Of a stretch of DNA of 64,000 bases, positions 11,240 through 24,800 are shown in pieces. The notes below the pieces were generated by a model. The model did no database searches. It was not told where the DNA came from and worked only from the letters and a program-made list of their open reading frames with translations. A program made the position numbers and the translations under genes. Positions within the stretch are counted from its first letter, which is position 1, and each line of letters starts with the position of its first letter. The DNA is from Sipunculus nudus (lineage: Eukaryota; Annelida; Sipuncula; Golfingiida; Sipunculidae): positions 38,236,862-38,300,861 of the forward strand of contig CM049307.1 in assembly GCA_026874595.1 (NCBI GenBank). Reading direction: 5' to 3'.

Positions 11240-11412
11240 CAGGGGGGGGGGGGGCCCACTTTTGGAGCCAAAAACCTCTTTTTAGGGTTTCATACTAAAT
11301 ATTGCAAACTGGACCCCCCTCTTTTCCGGACCAAAGGACCTTTTTTTAAGGTTTTCTTTTTTGTCTCCCTGGGTTGGACCCTCCCCTTTCCAAAATCCTG
11401 GATCTGCCCCTG
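11240..11412 (+). mobile_element. Short inverted-end element (MITE-like), copy 1
   Basis: A 173-bp element whose right end reads CCAAAATCCTGGATCTGCCC then CTG, and whose left end starts CAGGGGGG followed by a C-rich complement. The right half is almost identical to the element at 17760-17942. The 5-bp direct repeat TATTG flanks it (11235-11239 and 11413-11417). CAGGGG...CCCCTG ends suggest a hAT-like origin, but the expected 8-bp duplication is not seen. Confidence 0.55.
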
Positions 11413-12721
11413 TATTGTATAAAACATTTTATCTGAACATAACATATACTATATCTGAAATCTATTAAATTCTGACAATTTGTACACACACAAAGATATT
11501 TACAAACCAAAATGTTGCTGTAAGTCTTTTCTGCATTCCAATCTTCAAACACCATTTTAACACACTGTTTGTTCCTTGAACATGCAGGCTACAGTTTAAA
11601 AGCATATGATCATAAAGATAGTAAACGCTTATGATCAGCAAAAGTAATTGCATTCTTTCATTCACAAATGGAAGATGATAACTTTTTATACGAAGGTCAT
11701 GGACCTGAAGAGCCACAGCACCCCTCCAACCGGTGAGGTTTTGATAAACAAATCTCCCCAGTCAAACTTGCAGAAAGTAGACCTGACTCACATGCTGACA
11801 ATGTGGTTCAAACCAGACGTCTCAATCCAATGTCCAATGTTGTCTCAAATAACTGACACAGCCAGTATTTATTCCTAAAGCCACTCAAAAGAATTTGATT
11901 CTACTGACTCAGGGAACATAAAATATGGTGCGAGCAGGCACATTTTCTTGTCTTTTTTCTTTTTTTACAGGTCAAGATATAAGGCCATAAAAAATAAAAG
12001 GTATGGTTCTCAGGCACTGCGCACATCAATTTTAATCCCCTGCATCAAAAATTTTCATTTTGATTTTAAATAAAAACTTACCAATTTTGTGCTCCAGCCA
12101 CTGGGACATTTCTTTCAAGAAGGTAAAATTATACAATTTTGATATTACTTCCTTTGTTATGCAGTGCTTTTACCTGTTTAACAAAAAAAATTCTGTTATT
12201 ACCATGTTTTTCCCTGATCATATGATATTTTTATCAAATCACACAAATAAGGTTAAAAGAAAACTTCACCCGCTTGCACCAATTTCCAAAAAAAAGGGAC
12301 TGAGAACCAAACCTTTTTTTTTGCCTACAGTAATACTTGGAACTTTCCCTACTTGTCAAAAATACTGGAAGCAGAAAATATAAAAATTTACTTCAATTCT
12401 TGAAATGGTCTAAATGATTGTGAAAAAATGTAGTCCTTTTCTAACCATTAAGAGTTCTTTTAGGGTAACTGTTCCAAAGCACAAATTCGCAACATTACCA
12501 AAGACCTGTCCTTCATTTGCAAAAATAAATTGGATCCATATAAAATGGGAGCAGGACAATAATTTTTTTTGGTAAGGAATAACATTTTCTTTTAGTTCAG
12601 TCTTAAGATGGTAGATGTGGTTTAGAATTGACAGCATATAACTGAACCAAGATGCTGAAACGAGCGATAACCTTAGGATCTGATTTCTTCAGTTTTCCCT
12701 TTAATATCAAATGAGTATTAT
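11413..12721. other. POLB 3' flank, probable 3'UTR region
   Basis: Downstream of the POLB stop on the minus strand. A minus-strand AATAAA at 11873-11868 would give a ~850-nt 3'UTR that includes the inverted-end element at 11983-12325; ATTAAA at 12705-12700 seems too near the stop. The true end cannot be set from sequence alone. The frames at 11465-11878 show no protein family I know. Confidence 0.35.
11983..12325 (+). mobile_element. Inverted-end element (Harbinger-like MITE), copy 1
   Basis: The left end GGCCATAAAAAATAAAAGG continues into GGTTCTCAGGCAC. The right end, read in reverse, is GGC, A-run, GGTTTGGTTCTCAGT. The same ends bound the element at 46568-46903. It is non-coding, about 343 bp. 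The flanks (TAA left, TAC right) could be a decayed 3-bp duplication, as PIF/Harbinger elements make. Confidence 0.6.
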
Positions 12722-12816
12722 TCACATGTTCCTTTCCCCTGGTTTCTTGTACTTCATGTCAATATAATCAAAGATGTCTTCTTCACAAGTCACTGGTAAA
12801 GGTTCACCTGGGATAC
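12722..12816 (-). CDS. POLB: POLB exon 13 (C-terminus and stop)
   Basis: It completes Gly306 and codes [18 protein letters not shown] then [15 protein letters not shown] at 12724-12722. It aligns with the vertebrate tail [23 protein letters not shown]; one Trp is replaced by Met. Confidence 0.93.
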
Positions 12817-15800
12817 CTGAAATGAATTGTTATACATATGCACAGTTTGCACTTGTAAGGTAATCTCAAATACACTGACACCTGTGTCTGAAACAGATAC
12901 TTTTAAATATGAATGATACAAAGCTAAATTACATAATTAAATGCAGCACAGTGCTATGCTGTTAGTGTTATATCTCAAAGTCACGTGGAAGGCATTACGA
13001 TTTCAATTTTTTAAATACATTTACATAATTTAATGACCACATCATACAGGTTCAAATGTATTAAATTCTTCACTTTGTGAATGTTTCAGGTTTTATGAGA
13101 TCAAGGATATATTAGTACATAATTAACAAAAAATTATACTAAATCTATAACAAGTTCTTTATTCAGCAACATAAATCACAATGTATTCTAAAATCTAAAA
13201 AGCCAATAAAATAATTGTTTCCAATTGAATATTTTTCATAATCATTTTCAACTTATTAATTCTGATAGTATTGTTATTATTTAAATAACAAAAGTATTAA
13301 AAAAATATATATTTTTTTATCAATATAATTTTCTAATGTAATTATATTTCCTGTTAAAATAACTGTGACCTTTAACTTTTATTCCCAACTGAAACTGAAG
13401 CTTAGGGTAATGACACTTTATTGGCACCTTCACTATGATTACTATTAAAATTGGAACTGCATGAAATCTTACGCAGCGTTTCCATGAGCACATATATGCT
13501 TATATGTGCGAAAATTGTATGCGTGTAACTGGGGTGTTCCCATGTGTCCATCAGCGTATATGTGTATGTGTGCAAATGCGTGAAAATCGCCACAGGAGCA
13601 ATTTTCTCGCATAGGGTCTGCGTGAACTCAGGGATTCAGGGTAAAATGACTTCATTTCACCATCTTTTTGTGGAAGGCCTGCTTGATCAATTGTACAAAT
13701 ATATACATCTGCCAGTTCATGCTTATACGCATATACGCACACATGGAAACACCCCTATTATTTCACACATATACGCACATACACATATATATGGAAATGC
13801 TGCTTTAGAGTTAAATGTTACTCCACATGACTGTATAAGACAGAATTGAATCTGTTTCCATTTTATTTGTAGCATAATGATAAAAATAAAATAAAAAGAT
13901 TAGATGATTAACAGAGCAGATGAAGGATTGAGTATGCTGTATTTGTAGTCACCTGTACTGCCCATGGGTCTTATGCTGTATTCATTCAGGGTAAAGCCTT
14001 TGTCCAGTGCTTGAGCTCTCATGTTTTTGTTGAACATATCACTGCCAGTAAAATACAGCAGAGCACAGTGATACTGGTCATGAGGGATCAACCTGAAGAA
14101 ATAAACAACAAAGTCAAGACGTGAACATGATCATTATACAAGACAAAAGCAGTTTATTGAACCTGAGGATATTTAATTATAAACTTAACTGGAACTAAAA
14201 TGAACATGATTAAAGAAAAATAATGAAAACATTTTGATCCATTGGATCAAAAGATTTCTTTAAGTAAATTAAGAAGGGAAGGTGACAAAACTAATAATCA
14301 GATTAATTCATACACTGACCATTATGATCATTTGCTACCAGGTGTGATGACAATTGTTAAAGATAACATATCAATCTAAAGGTTTCGGACTGTAAAGGTC
14401 ATTAATGAAGGTCCTGTGATCGCTGGTTCCCCCAAATGGCAGCCATAAAATTTGGGCCATATTAGATGTCAGATTGGTCCAAAAAATATGCGTGAATAAA
14501 ATAAAATGGACCAATAGTCACAGCATTATCTAAAAAGTAATAGCAAAAGGATTTTAAAATATTTGTATGGCACTGAATTGCTCATGGGTGTCAATGTTCT
14601 ATCAAATATTTGTTAAATAAAACCAGTGATTGTGATCTGGTGGCCATACTAGATATTAGGCAGGTCTGTATTTCAATATGGCAGGAGTCCTCACAGGACC
14701 AATTGTCCCCATGGATTTGAGAAAGGTCAGTCTTTCAAGTACTGCATTTGAAAGAAAATTAGCAATTTTTCTCTGACAGCCATAGAGGACTTTGGGCAGG
14801 TCAGTAATTTGATAGGGCTGAAGCTCATATGGACACAAATTATTGCTGATTTATAAGTAAATGTAATTCATTATTACCTGATATCAATCCGTCTGAATTT
14901 GTACTCTGTTCCGTCTTCTTCTTTAGGAAGTCTACATACACCCTGCAGTAAGATGCAAACATTAGGTCACTTTACTTTCTCTTTATCCCTAAATAAAATT
15001 ATTACCAAATATTACTGAATAATAATATAATCCTCAAATGACTTCTGTAAATGCCTCATGATAACAGTATGACAGAATCAGCATACAGTTAATGGTAGTA
15101 CAATCAGTTATTTATAGCATCAGACCATTCGAGGTTATTTTGATACAAAAAAAAGACTTGTTCATGTTTTACTCAAGATAATCCCTTATTTATTGACTTA
15201 CCAATTCATTAATCTAACCAGTGCACCATGTATGACTGAATGTGCACCAGTATAGTTATATGTGCACAAATATGGTTGTATGTCCACCAGTTTGGTTGTG
15301 CATGCACGAATATGGTTGTATGTATACCACTATGGTTGTATGTGAACCAATATGGTTGTATGTGAAACACTATGGTTGAATGTGCACCAATATGGTTGTA
15401 TGTGCACCAATATGGTTGTATGTGCACCAAAATGTTTGTACATGCACTAATATGGTTGTATGTGTATCATTATGGTTGTATGTGCACCAATATGGTTGTA
15501 TGTGCACCAATTTGGTTGTACATGCACTAATATGGTTGTATGTGCACCACTATGGTTGTATGTACACCAATATGGTTGTATGTGCACCAATATGGTTGTA
15601 TGTACACCAATATGGTTGTATGTACACCAATATAATTGTATGTGCACCAATATGGTTGTATGTACACAATATGGTTGTATGTACACCAATATGGTTGTAT
15701 GTGTATCAATATGGTTGAACATGCACCAATATGGTTGTATGTACACCAATATGGTTGTATGTGTACCAATATGGTTGTATATACACCAATATGGTTGCAT

Positions 15801-18800
15801 GTGCTCCAATCTGGTTGTATGTGCACCAATATGGTTGTACGTGCACTAATATGGTTGTAGGTGCAACAATATGGTTATGTACACCAATATGGTTGTATGT
15901 ACACTAATATGGTTGTATGTACACCAATATAATTGTATTTGCACCAATATGGTTGTATGTACACCAATATGGTTGTATGTACACCAATATGGTTGTATGT
16001 ACACCAATATGGTTGTATGTACACCAATATAATTGTATGTGCACCAATATGGTTGTATGTACACAATATGGTTGTATGTACACCAATATGGTTGTATGTG
16101 TATCAATATGGTTGAACATGCACCAATATGGTTGTATGTACACCAATATGGTTGTATGTGTACCAATATGGTTGTATATACACCAATATGGTTGCATGTG
16201 CTCCAATCTGGTTGTATGTGCACCAATATGGTTGTACGTGCACTAATATGGTTGTATGTGCAACAATATGTAGTATGTGCATCAATGGCTGTATGTGCAC
16301 CAATATTGTTGTATGTGCACTAATATGGTTGTACATCCACCAACATTGTTGTATGAGCACAAATATGGTTGTATGTACACCAATATGGTTGTATGTGCAC
16401 CAATATGGTTTTATCTGCACCAATATGGTTGTATGTGTACCAGTTTGGTTGCATGTGTACCAATATGGTTGTATGTGCACCAATTTGGTTGTATGTGCAC
16501 CAATATGGTTGTTTGTGCACCAATATGGTTTTATGTGCATGAATATGGTTGTAAGTGCACCAATTTGTTTGTCTCTATGTGCACAAATATGGTTGTATGT
16601 GCATCAATATGGTTGTATGTGCACCAATTTGGTTGTATGTGCAATAGTTTGGTTGTATGTGTACCAATATGGTTGTATGTGTACTTATATGGTTGTGTGT
16701 GTACTAATATGGTTGTATGTGCACCAATATGGTTGTATGTGCACCAATATGGTTTTATGTGCACCAATATGGTTGTATGTGTACCAGTTTGGTTGTATGT
16801 GTACCAATATGGTTGTATGTGCACCAGTTTGGTTGTATGTGCACCAATATGGTTGTTTGTGCACCAATATGGTTTTATGTGCATGAATATGGTTGTAAGT
16901 GCACCAATTTGTTTGTCTCTATGTGCACAAATATGGTTGTATGTGCATCAATATGGTTGTATGTGCACCAATTTGGTTGTATGTGCAATAGTTTGGTTGT
17001 ATGTGTACCAATATGGTTGTATGTGTACTAATATGGTTGTGTGTGTACTAATATGGTTGTATGTGCACCAATATGGTTGTATGTGTACCAAAATGGTTGT
17101 GTGTAGTGATATGGTTGTATGTGCATGAATATGGTTGTAAGTGCACCAATTTGTTTGTCTGTATGTGCACCAATATGGTTGTTTGTGCACTAATATGGTT
17201 GTATGTGCACCAATTTGGTTGTATGTGTACCAATATGGTTGTATATGTTCCAATATGGTTAATCATATGCACAAATATGGTTGCATGTGTACCAGTATGG
17301 TTGTATATGCACCAATATGGTTGTATGTGCACAAATATGGTTGTAAGTGCACCAATATGGTTGTATGTGTACTAATATGGTTGTATGTGTACAAATATAG
17401 TTGTATGTGCACCAATATGGTTGTAGGTGTTCCAATATAGTCGTGTGTAGTGATATGGTTGTATGTGCACCAATTTGTTTGTCTGTATGTGCATCAATAT
17501 GGTTGTATGTGCACCAGTTTGGTTGTATGTGTACCAATATGGTTGTATGTGTTCCAATATGGTTGTGTGTAGTGATATGGTTGTATGTACACCAATATGT
17601 TTGTCTGTATGTGCACCAATATGGTTGTATGTGCACCAATATGGTTGTATGTGTACCAACATGGTTAATCATATGCACAAATATGGTTGTATGTGTACCA
17701 GCGTGTATGTGCACCAATATGACTGTAGGTGCACCAATATGGTTGTATGTGCACCATATCAGTGGCGAATCCAAAAAGGGGGTCCAGACCCCCCCCTTTT
17801 TAGCTGGAACACCCTTTTATAGAGGGTTCAAACCAATTGTTCCTACCTGGAACCCCAACTTTCTGGACCAGAGGACAATTTTTTTTCTTTTAGCCTTCCT
17901 GGGTTGGACCCTCCCCTTTCCAAAATTTTGGATCTGCCCCTGAATATGGTTGTACATGCACTAATATGGCTGTGTGTGCAGGTGTACCAGATATTTTCAA
18001 CAAATGACCAAAATCTTGCATTTAAGTTACACAGTTAAACCTTCTTTGTTTATAATGTCATTGGAAAGTCTCATCTAAAGGAAGTATATGAACACTGTGA
18101 CATCAAATATACTTAAAAATACCTACCATAAACTTTGAATCACCAAGTGACAAGGAATCTGTGATAAATCCTGTCTTTTCAAGAGCTTTCACCACTTTGT
18201 GCAAGAGTGCAGGCTGAAAAAAAATAAATTCATAATATTTTATCCTTTTACCAGTAAAGCCCCTTTTCCATGACTGCTTTATATTTTTTGTGCAAATGGA
18301 AAAGCTCATTCGGAGTGGAAACTAGTGTTTTCCTGATCATGGAAAGTGGGCCAAAGAAATTTTCAAATGCATTCAATATATTAAATAAAGTAAGACACAG
18401 ACTGCAAAATGTTTTAATGTAAGCTTCCAAAGCTTTAGCCAGGTATTGATAAAGGCCAGTGGCTATGTGAATGTGGTATTTAGTTTTTCCATTTTATTTC
18501 TCTCTGCATGTAACCATCACTGGTTCTGCCTTTTATCAATACCTGGAAAAATGGTTTACTTCTGGTAAGAGCCAACTGCAGTGGTATTAGACCATGTCCT
18601 ATGCCAGTTATGACCACCAGGGGGCACTGCAGCCCTAAAAGGTATGATATCTCATTTTTTTTATTACCTCTGTTACTATAAACAACATCACAACTTCAAA
18701 GGCTGTATCTGAAACTAAAATCCTTGGATATTTTTCCTAAGCCAAGCAGCCTTATTCATCTGTTACCATAGTTGCATCTATCTGGGCAAAAATTAGGATA

Positions 18801-21800
18801 TGTTAAAATATTGTGCCATATTTTTCTATCTCAGTCACTTTTTATGCCAGAGGGATCTGGTTTTCTGGACCATGTAGCACCTGACCAGCTTTTAGAGGCA
18901 TGACTTCAAGTCTCACCAAATCTTGCTACATTTGGCTTCAAATAAGTGAAATTTTGCAAAAATTGTTACAATTTGGTCACTCTATATGCTAGTGATCAAG
19001 GTCTCGTTTTCTGCCTTGGATAGCATTTCACCTGCTTTCAATGATACAATAGCAAGTCTTATCAAATTCTGTTTAGCTTCAAATGAGAATAAGAGACACT
19101 TTGTAAAAAGTTCATATATATAACTTGGTCACTTTTATGCTTCAGAGGTCCAACCTTCTGCACTGGAAAGCATTTAACAAGCTTTTAGGGAAAATTAGCT
19201 AGTCTTGTTAAATCTCTCCAAATTTGGTGCTAAAAGAGAATGAGCAAGCCTTTGCAAAACTGGTTATCACTTAGTTAAAATTTAGGCTAGAGCAGTCTAG
19301 TTTTCTACACTGGATAGCACTTGACAAGCTTTCACTGATACAATTGCAAATCTTATCAATACTTGTAAATGTTTGATTTCAAATGAGAAAAAAGTGAGAC
19401 TTGGCAAAAATGGATATAACTCAGTCCCTTTTGTTTTTTCCTAGAGGGATGACGAGTAGAATTTACACAGCTTTCAGGGATAAAATAGCAAGTCTTGTCA
19501 AACCTCATTACATTTGGTATCACACTAGAATATGTTAGATTTTGCAAAACTATTTATACATGCAACTTGCTTGATTTTTCTGCTCTAATTGACTTAGTTG
19601 TGTCTTATCTCACCTAATTTGCCTTTACACAAGAATGCTATGGCATTTTTACAGCTGCCTGCTCAGCAGGACTTTGGACCAGGTTTGGATTACATCTTAT
19701 TTCAGCACTTTTAAAATGAAAAGAAATGTTCAAATACATTCAATAAAAATACAGATTATAACATAGACTATCCAGATGTAAGTACAGGTAGATAATCTGA
19801 CCATTTTAAACTTTTTTTCATGCTGATCTTTACCTTTTTCCCAGAGTCTGAGGTACATGTTGGATGTGTCAGTAAGATATCAATATCTCCACTGTCGGCA
19901 GCACCTGTGGCAAGAAACAAAAACAAAAAGTTAAGCACTTGAGTTGGGGGATTAAAAAATATCTGCAAGTATTGAAAGCAAGAGCCTGATCTCTTTTAAA
20001 TATTTAAGAGTTCATATCACATATAATTATATAAATGTGAACTTTCAAGGACACTTTTTCCGATGCCTTGATTTTAAGTGGTTTAACTTGTGTGATGGGA
20101 TAAAATACTCATACAAAAGTAGCAGAGTGCCTGATTTTTTTAAGTCTGTACAAGGGATACTACAGTTCATGTGCCTCTTGGCTACATATCAGGTATGCTA
20201 TACCAGGGCTTCCACTGGGAACCTGAAGAAATATAGGAATTATATAGGACCACCTGACTAATAAATATAGGAATTTATACAAATTTTCACCTTTCACCAA
20301 GAAATAGAGGAAAAATGTTAGAGTTTTCATTGCACAAGCATGTTTTACTTAAAAACTTAGCATGACTTTAAGTTCATCAACGAGCATCTCAAAGTTTGTT
20401 AATATGGTTTGGACAGCTGTATTTGAATTACTGCAACACTTATTTGTACAGTTCTATACAAAAGATCGAGCTGAATGTTTTAAATGATTGCAGGTCTATA
20501 TTACAAAAAGCAAATTCAAGGAATTTATGTCCCTGGCTTCCGCCTTCAAATCAAGGATGATTTTAAAGTTTGTGGTGAATAAGTACAAATAGTTTGAACC
20601 ACCCTCAAAAGATGGCAGCACCTGGCAGTTACTGCAAACAATTCAGATAGTTATGTCTACTGCTAGTGACACCTGTTGGTGATTAGTGAAACTAAATGTG
20701 CTGATTCATCATATAAAAATTGAAATATTGTATTATTATCTTGTGAGACAGACACTCCAAAACCAATCCCAGCCAAGGTAAGCATGAGAGCAATCACTTA
20801 CCTGAATTTTAATTAAATTTCTACCAAGGAAGCGCGGGACAATAATTATCAGTTATACTGGAGTCATGACTGAAGAGTAAAAACAAGGGACCCATGGGTC
20901 ACATCGCTGAGCTGAATTTTGGAAAATATTAGTAACTGCAAAATATTTTTTATTTCTTTTGTTTTTTTCATGTATAAAACCATTTTAAAAGCTAAGAGAA
21001 AATGGCCCTGCCAAAATGAAACTGTAAATTATGGAATAATGAACATGAGCTAAAGCATACACACTATGTAATAAATAAATCTTTGGCCTAAAACCATTTA
21101 GTGTCGACCAAGGGAAAAAATGGGCCTACGGTAAGTGTTATATAAAAGTAACATTTCATAAACAAATAACATGTGAAGGTAATTAAGTTTTCAAAAGTTA
21201 AATATATGGCCATATGAGTTAAAAATTAATCCCACAAAGTTTGACCAATATTCCTGATTTTAAAACTACGTTTAACAGTGTTATTCACACCTAGGCCGAG
21301 CCAACTTTAAGTGATATGAATGAAATGCTACAAAGTATTTATATCTTCTAAAATCTTGCACTTAGCACTTACATAAGATCCTAATATTTTATCACATTTG
21401 AATATAAGAAATAAATTCCTGAACATTTTTTTCTGAAAAAAAATTGTTCAAGTCTCAACAAAAAGAATTTATTTAACATTAAAATTATAAGATTCATCTA
21501 GTTTATAAGTCCTGTGCATTGAAGGGGTAGATGGGGGAGGGGTCTCTGTTGTTACTGCTCCTTGCTGAAACAAGGGACCCATGGGTCACGGTGCTCAGCT
21601 TTTAAATATGATAAAAAATATGATTTGGGAAAGAGGCACATGCTTGTTTTGTGTGGTAATAAATATAAGCTTTATTATGAGTTGTTGGTGTTTGGCTTAT
21701 GTATGATTTTGATAGTATCTTTGGAGACAGGGAAGAGGATTGATTTCATTTATTTTATTAACAAATGGAGTGCTATTGTCACACAGATTTTGACTTGGCC

Positions 21801-24800
21801 ATATAACTTATAAGCAGCACATATATTAAAAGAGTTTAACTATTTATTAAAATTTAATAACAAATATTGTGCCAATATAATTTTTATTAAAAAGAAATAA
21901 TAAGAAAATCATATGATTTTTTAAAATAAAATATAACTGAAATGATTATTGAAATAATATTATAGAATATATTCATGAATGCATTCATGAATACATTTTG
22001 AGAGTATCGGCACTGGTATTCTAATACTTTCATTTTTACCCATTTTTACCCATTCTTATGCAATAAAATTTTTTAATGCAGTACATATTCATATTCAAAT
22101 TCAAATACATTTGCAAAGCATATGCACCATGTCTGGTATTTATTAAGTTTTAGCCAAACAAAGATGTTGAGAATCCAGAATATACAAAATTCACAATTTT
22201 AAATAATGATCATAAGTACCTGGTTTAATGGCTTTTATTTATATTAAAAAAAATAAATGTAATATATTCACTTTGGACTACTTTCACATCAATCTACACA
22301 CTAGACACAGTAGGAATCTAGATTAATATTATCAACTGCATCTTTGTCTATCATTAATTTCCTTCATATGATCCCAAATGATTAGTAATAAATAATATGA
22401 TTTATTTTTTATCATTAAAATTTCACTGAAAATAGGTGACTGCATGGTGTTATTTGGAATAACATGGACATTGACATTCTATCCATCCATACAAGATTCT
22501 TACACATCAGTAACTGCAAGTTAATTTTCTGTTACTCATCAACTAACAAATTCCTTTTCTATTAATTTTTTTATTTGTTATAAAAAACCAATACAAAATT
22601 ATTTATTTATTGTTTATTGTTATGTTGTTTTTCAAAACAACTACTAGATGAGTTGGGTTGGACACCTGGATCAACTGTGGCTGGGCATTAACTGCCTGGC
22701 TGCCCCAGTGTATGCTTCGCTCAAGCATGCATAATCTGATGAAAGGTCAACAAGGTCAACATACAGGTGACTGAAGAGGGGCTGGATTAAGCCTGGGTCT
22801 GACATGGTCTCATAAAAACATTAATAAAAACTACAATATTTGGCCAATTTCTTTCAGCTTTCTATGCATTATGTTTGGGCCCATAACTTAAAACAATTAT
22901 GCAATACTGACATCATTGCTGGCATGTGCAAACCAAATGTATAGAAAAATATGTATATTATATATGACCAAAGTCAGATCAGTGGTTTTGATATTAGGCA
23001 GTCATACAGTGTAACAATGGGTTTTTAATGGAAAATGAAGTTTTTCATTAATATTTCGAAGGAATTAAGTCCTAGTGATAAAATTCTTGGCATGGTAGGG
23101 GATTTTGGAGACATCTAACTGTATGCTAAATTTAAGGAACTTAGAGCTGAAGCTGGGGAGCTGAGCTCTAGCAAACTGCATAACACTAGCTTGATGTAAA
23201 CTTGATGTGACATGGTGCTTGAAAACTTGAATAAAATCTACAGTTTTTGATCAACTGGTTTCAAATTTTTGGTGTTAACAGACAAAATGCTAACAAAAAC
23301 ATGCTGTGAAAATTAAATCCACAGTACTTACAGGAAAACATGTGCCATGGTCAAACTTGGGCAAAATTTAAGGTACCAATTTTATATTTTTGCCAATATT
23401 TTAAAAAAGTTAACAGATTTTGATCTAAATTTTGGTATATAATTAAATTTTGATCAATTAAAGTTGTATTACTGAAAAAAAGTCCCTACCTTTAACACTT
23501 TTGGTCTTAAGAGACCAAATATCTTTCCTGATTTTTTTTACAAAGTCCATTATGTTTGGGCCCATAACCTTTTTAAATTAAATAATACTGACTTAATTTC
23601 TGGCATGTAAATAGGAACTATATAGAGGAATATTTATGGTAAATGTGAAGAAAACCAGATGAGTGGTTTTGATATAAGGCAGTCCTGAAGTGTTAAAATA
23701 GATTTCTAATAAAAAATTGAGGTTTTTTCTTAATATCTTGAAGGAACAAAGTCCTATTGACCCAATTTTCGGCATGGTAGGAGGTTTTGGGGACATCTAA
23801 CTGTGTGGTGAATTTTCAGATTTGTAGGTCCAATGCTGTCAAATCGTGCCAGTCTTACGGACAGACATCCGGACAGACGGACGGCAAGACGGGACCACGG
23901 ACAATGGACCACGACTATAGCTCAGATGACTTATAGTCAGCTGAGCTAAAAATGTGAAATTATAATATTAATCTTGTTTATAGTACAGGTCTATCAAAAG
24001 AATGGGGTTGGGGGTGGGGGGGGGGGTGGGGAGAGAGAAAGGCTCCCTGTGGTTTTAGCTGCAGACAGCCTGATGAGGCTCAACAAGAGAGAGGGCTTGC
24101 CCTAGTGATGAGATTACATAACAACAACCTGGGGAGCATAGAGAGCTGCACTGAATGACCTACAGTGACCAAGTGGACTGCTTTACAGTCTAAGGGAATA
24201 CAACAAGAGCCTCCAAATAAATTCAATAACTACCCTAATTTTGCAGCTTTTATTTTCAAATTTCAGATTTTAATGGATTATGTGTACATGCTGTGAAAAT
24301 TAAATCCACAGTTCTTACAGGGAAAAAAAACATGCCATAGCCAAAGTCGGTCAAAATTAAGATCTAATTTTCGACATACAATCGAATCGTGATTAATTGA
24401 AGTTATATTCCTGAAAAAAAATCTCCAGCATCAGCAATCCTTATGTTAAGTGAGTAAATATATTTCCTTTTTTTAACAAGGTGGATTATGTTTGGGCCCA
24501 TAACTTCAACAAATTATGCAATACTGACCTAATTTTTATATGTACACAGGAAATGTATGGAAGATTATGAATATTTACTATGATCTAATTCAGAACAGTG
24601 GTTTTGAGATTAGGCAGTCTTGAACTGTTACAATGGGTTTTTAATGAATAATGGAATTTTTTTCTAATATCTCGAAGGAACGAAGTCTTAGTGACCCAAT
24701 TTTTAGTATGGTAGGAGTTTTTGGGGACATCCAACTGTATGCAAAATTTTGGATTCGTTGGTCCAATGGTTTCAAAACATGCCCTGTTAACGGACAGGCA

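Larger units (their letters stand above)
14943..18126 (-). other. POLB intron 10 (mostly satellite)
   Basis: It is occupied by the 20-bp satellite and one short inverted-end element; the remaining ~280 bp next to exon 11 and ~130 bp next to exon 10 are plain AT-rich intron. Confidence 0.8.
18214..19833 (-). other. POLB intron 9
   Basis: It holds a small foldback at 18439-18546 and a degenerate tandem array at about 18790-19560. No exon. Confidence 0.7.

Noticed and set aside
15209-17943. Many overlapping open frames up to 283 codons on both strands
   Set aside because: They are translations of the 20-bp satellite, which lacks stops in several frames; peptides such as [16 protein letters not shown] simply repeat.
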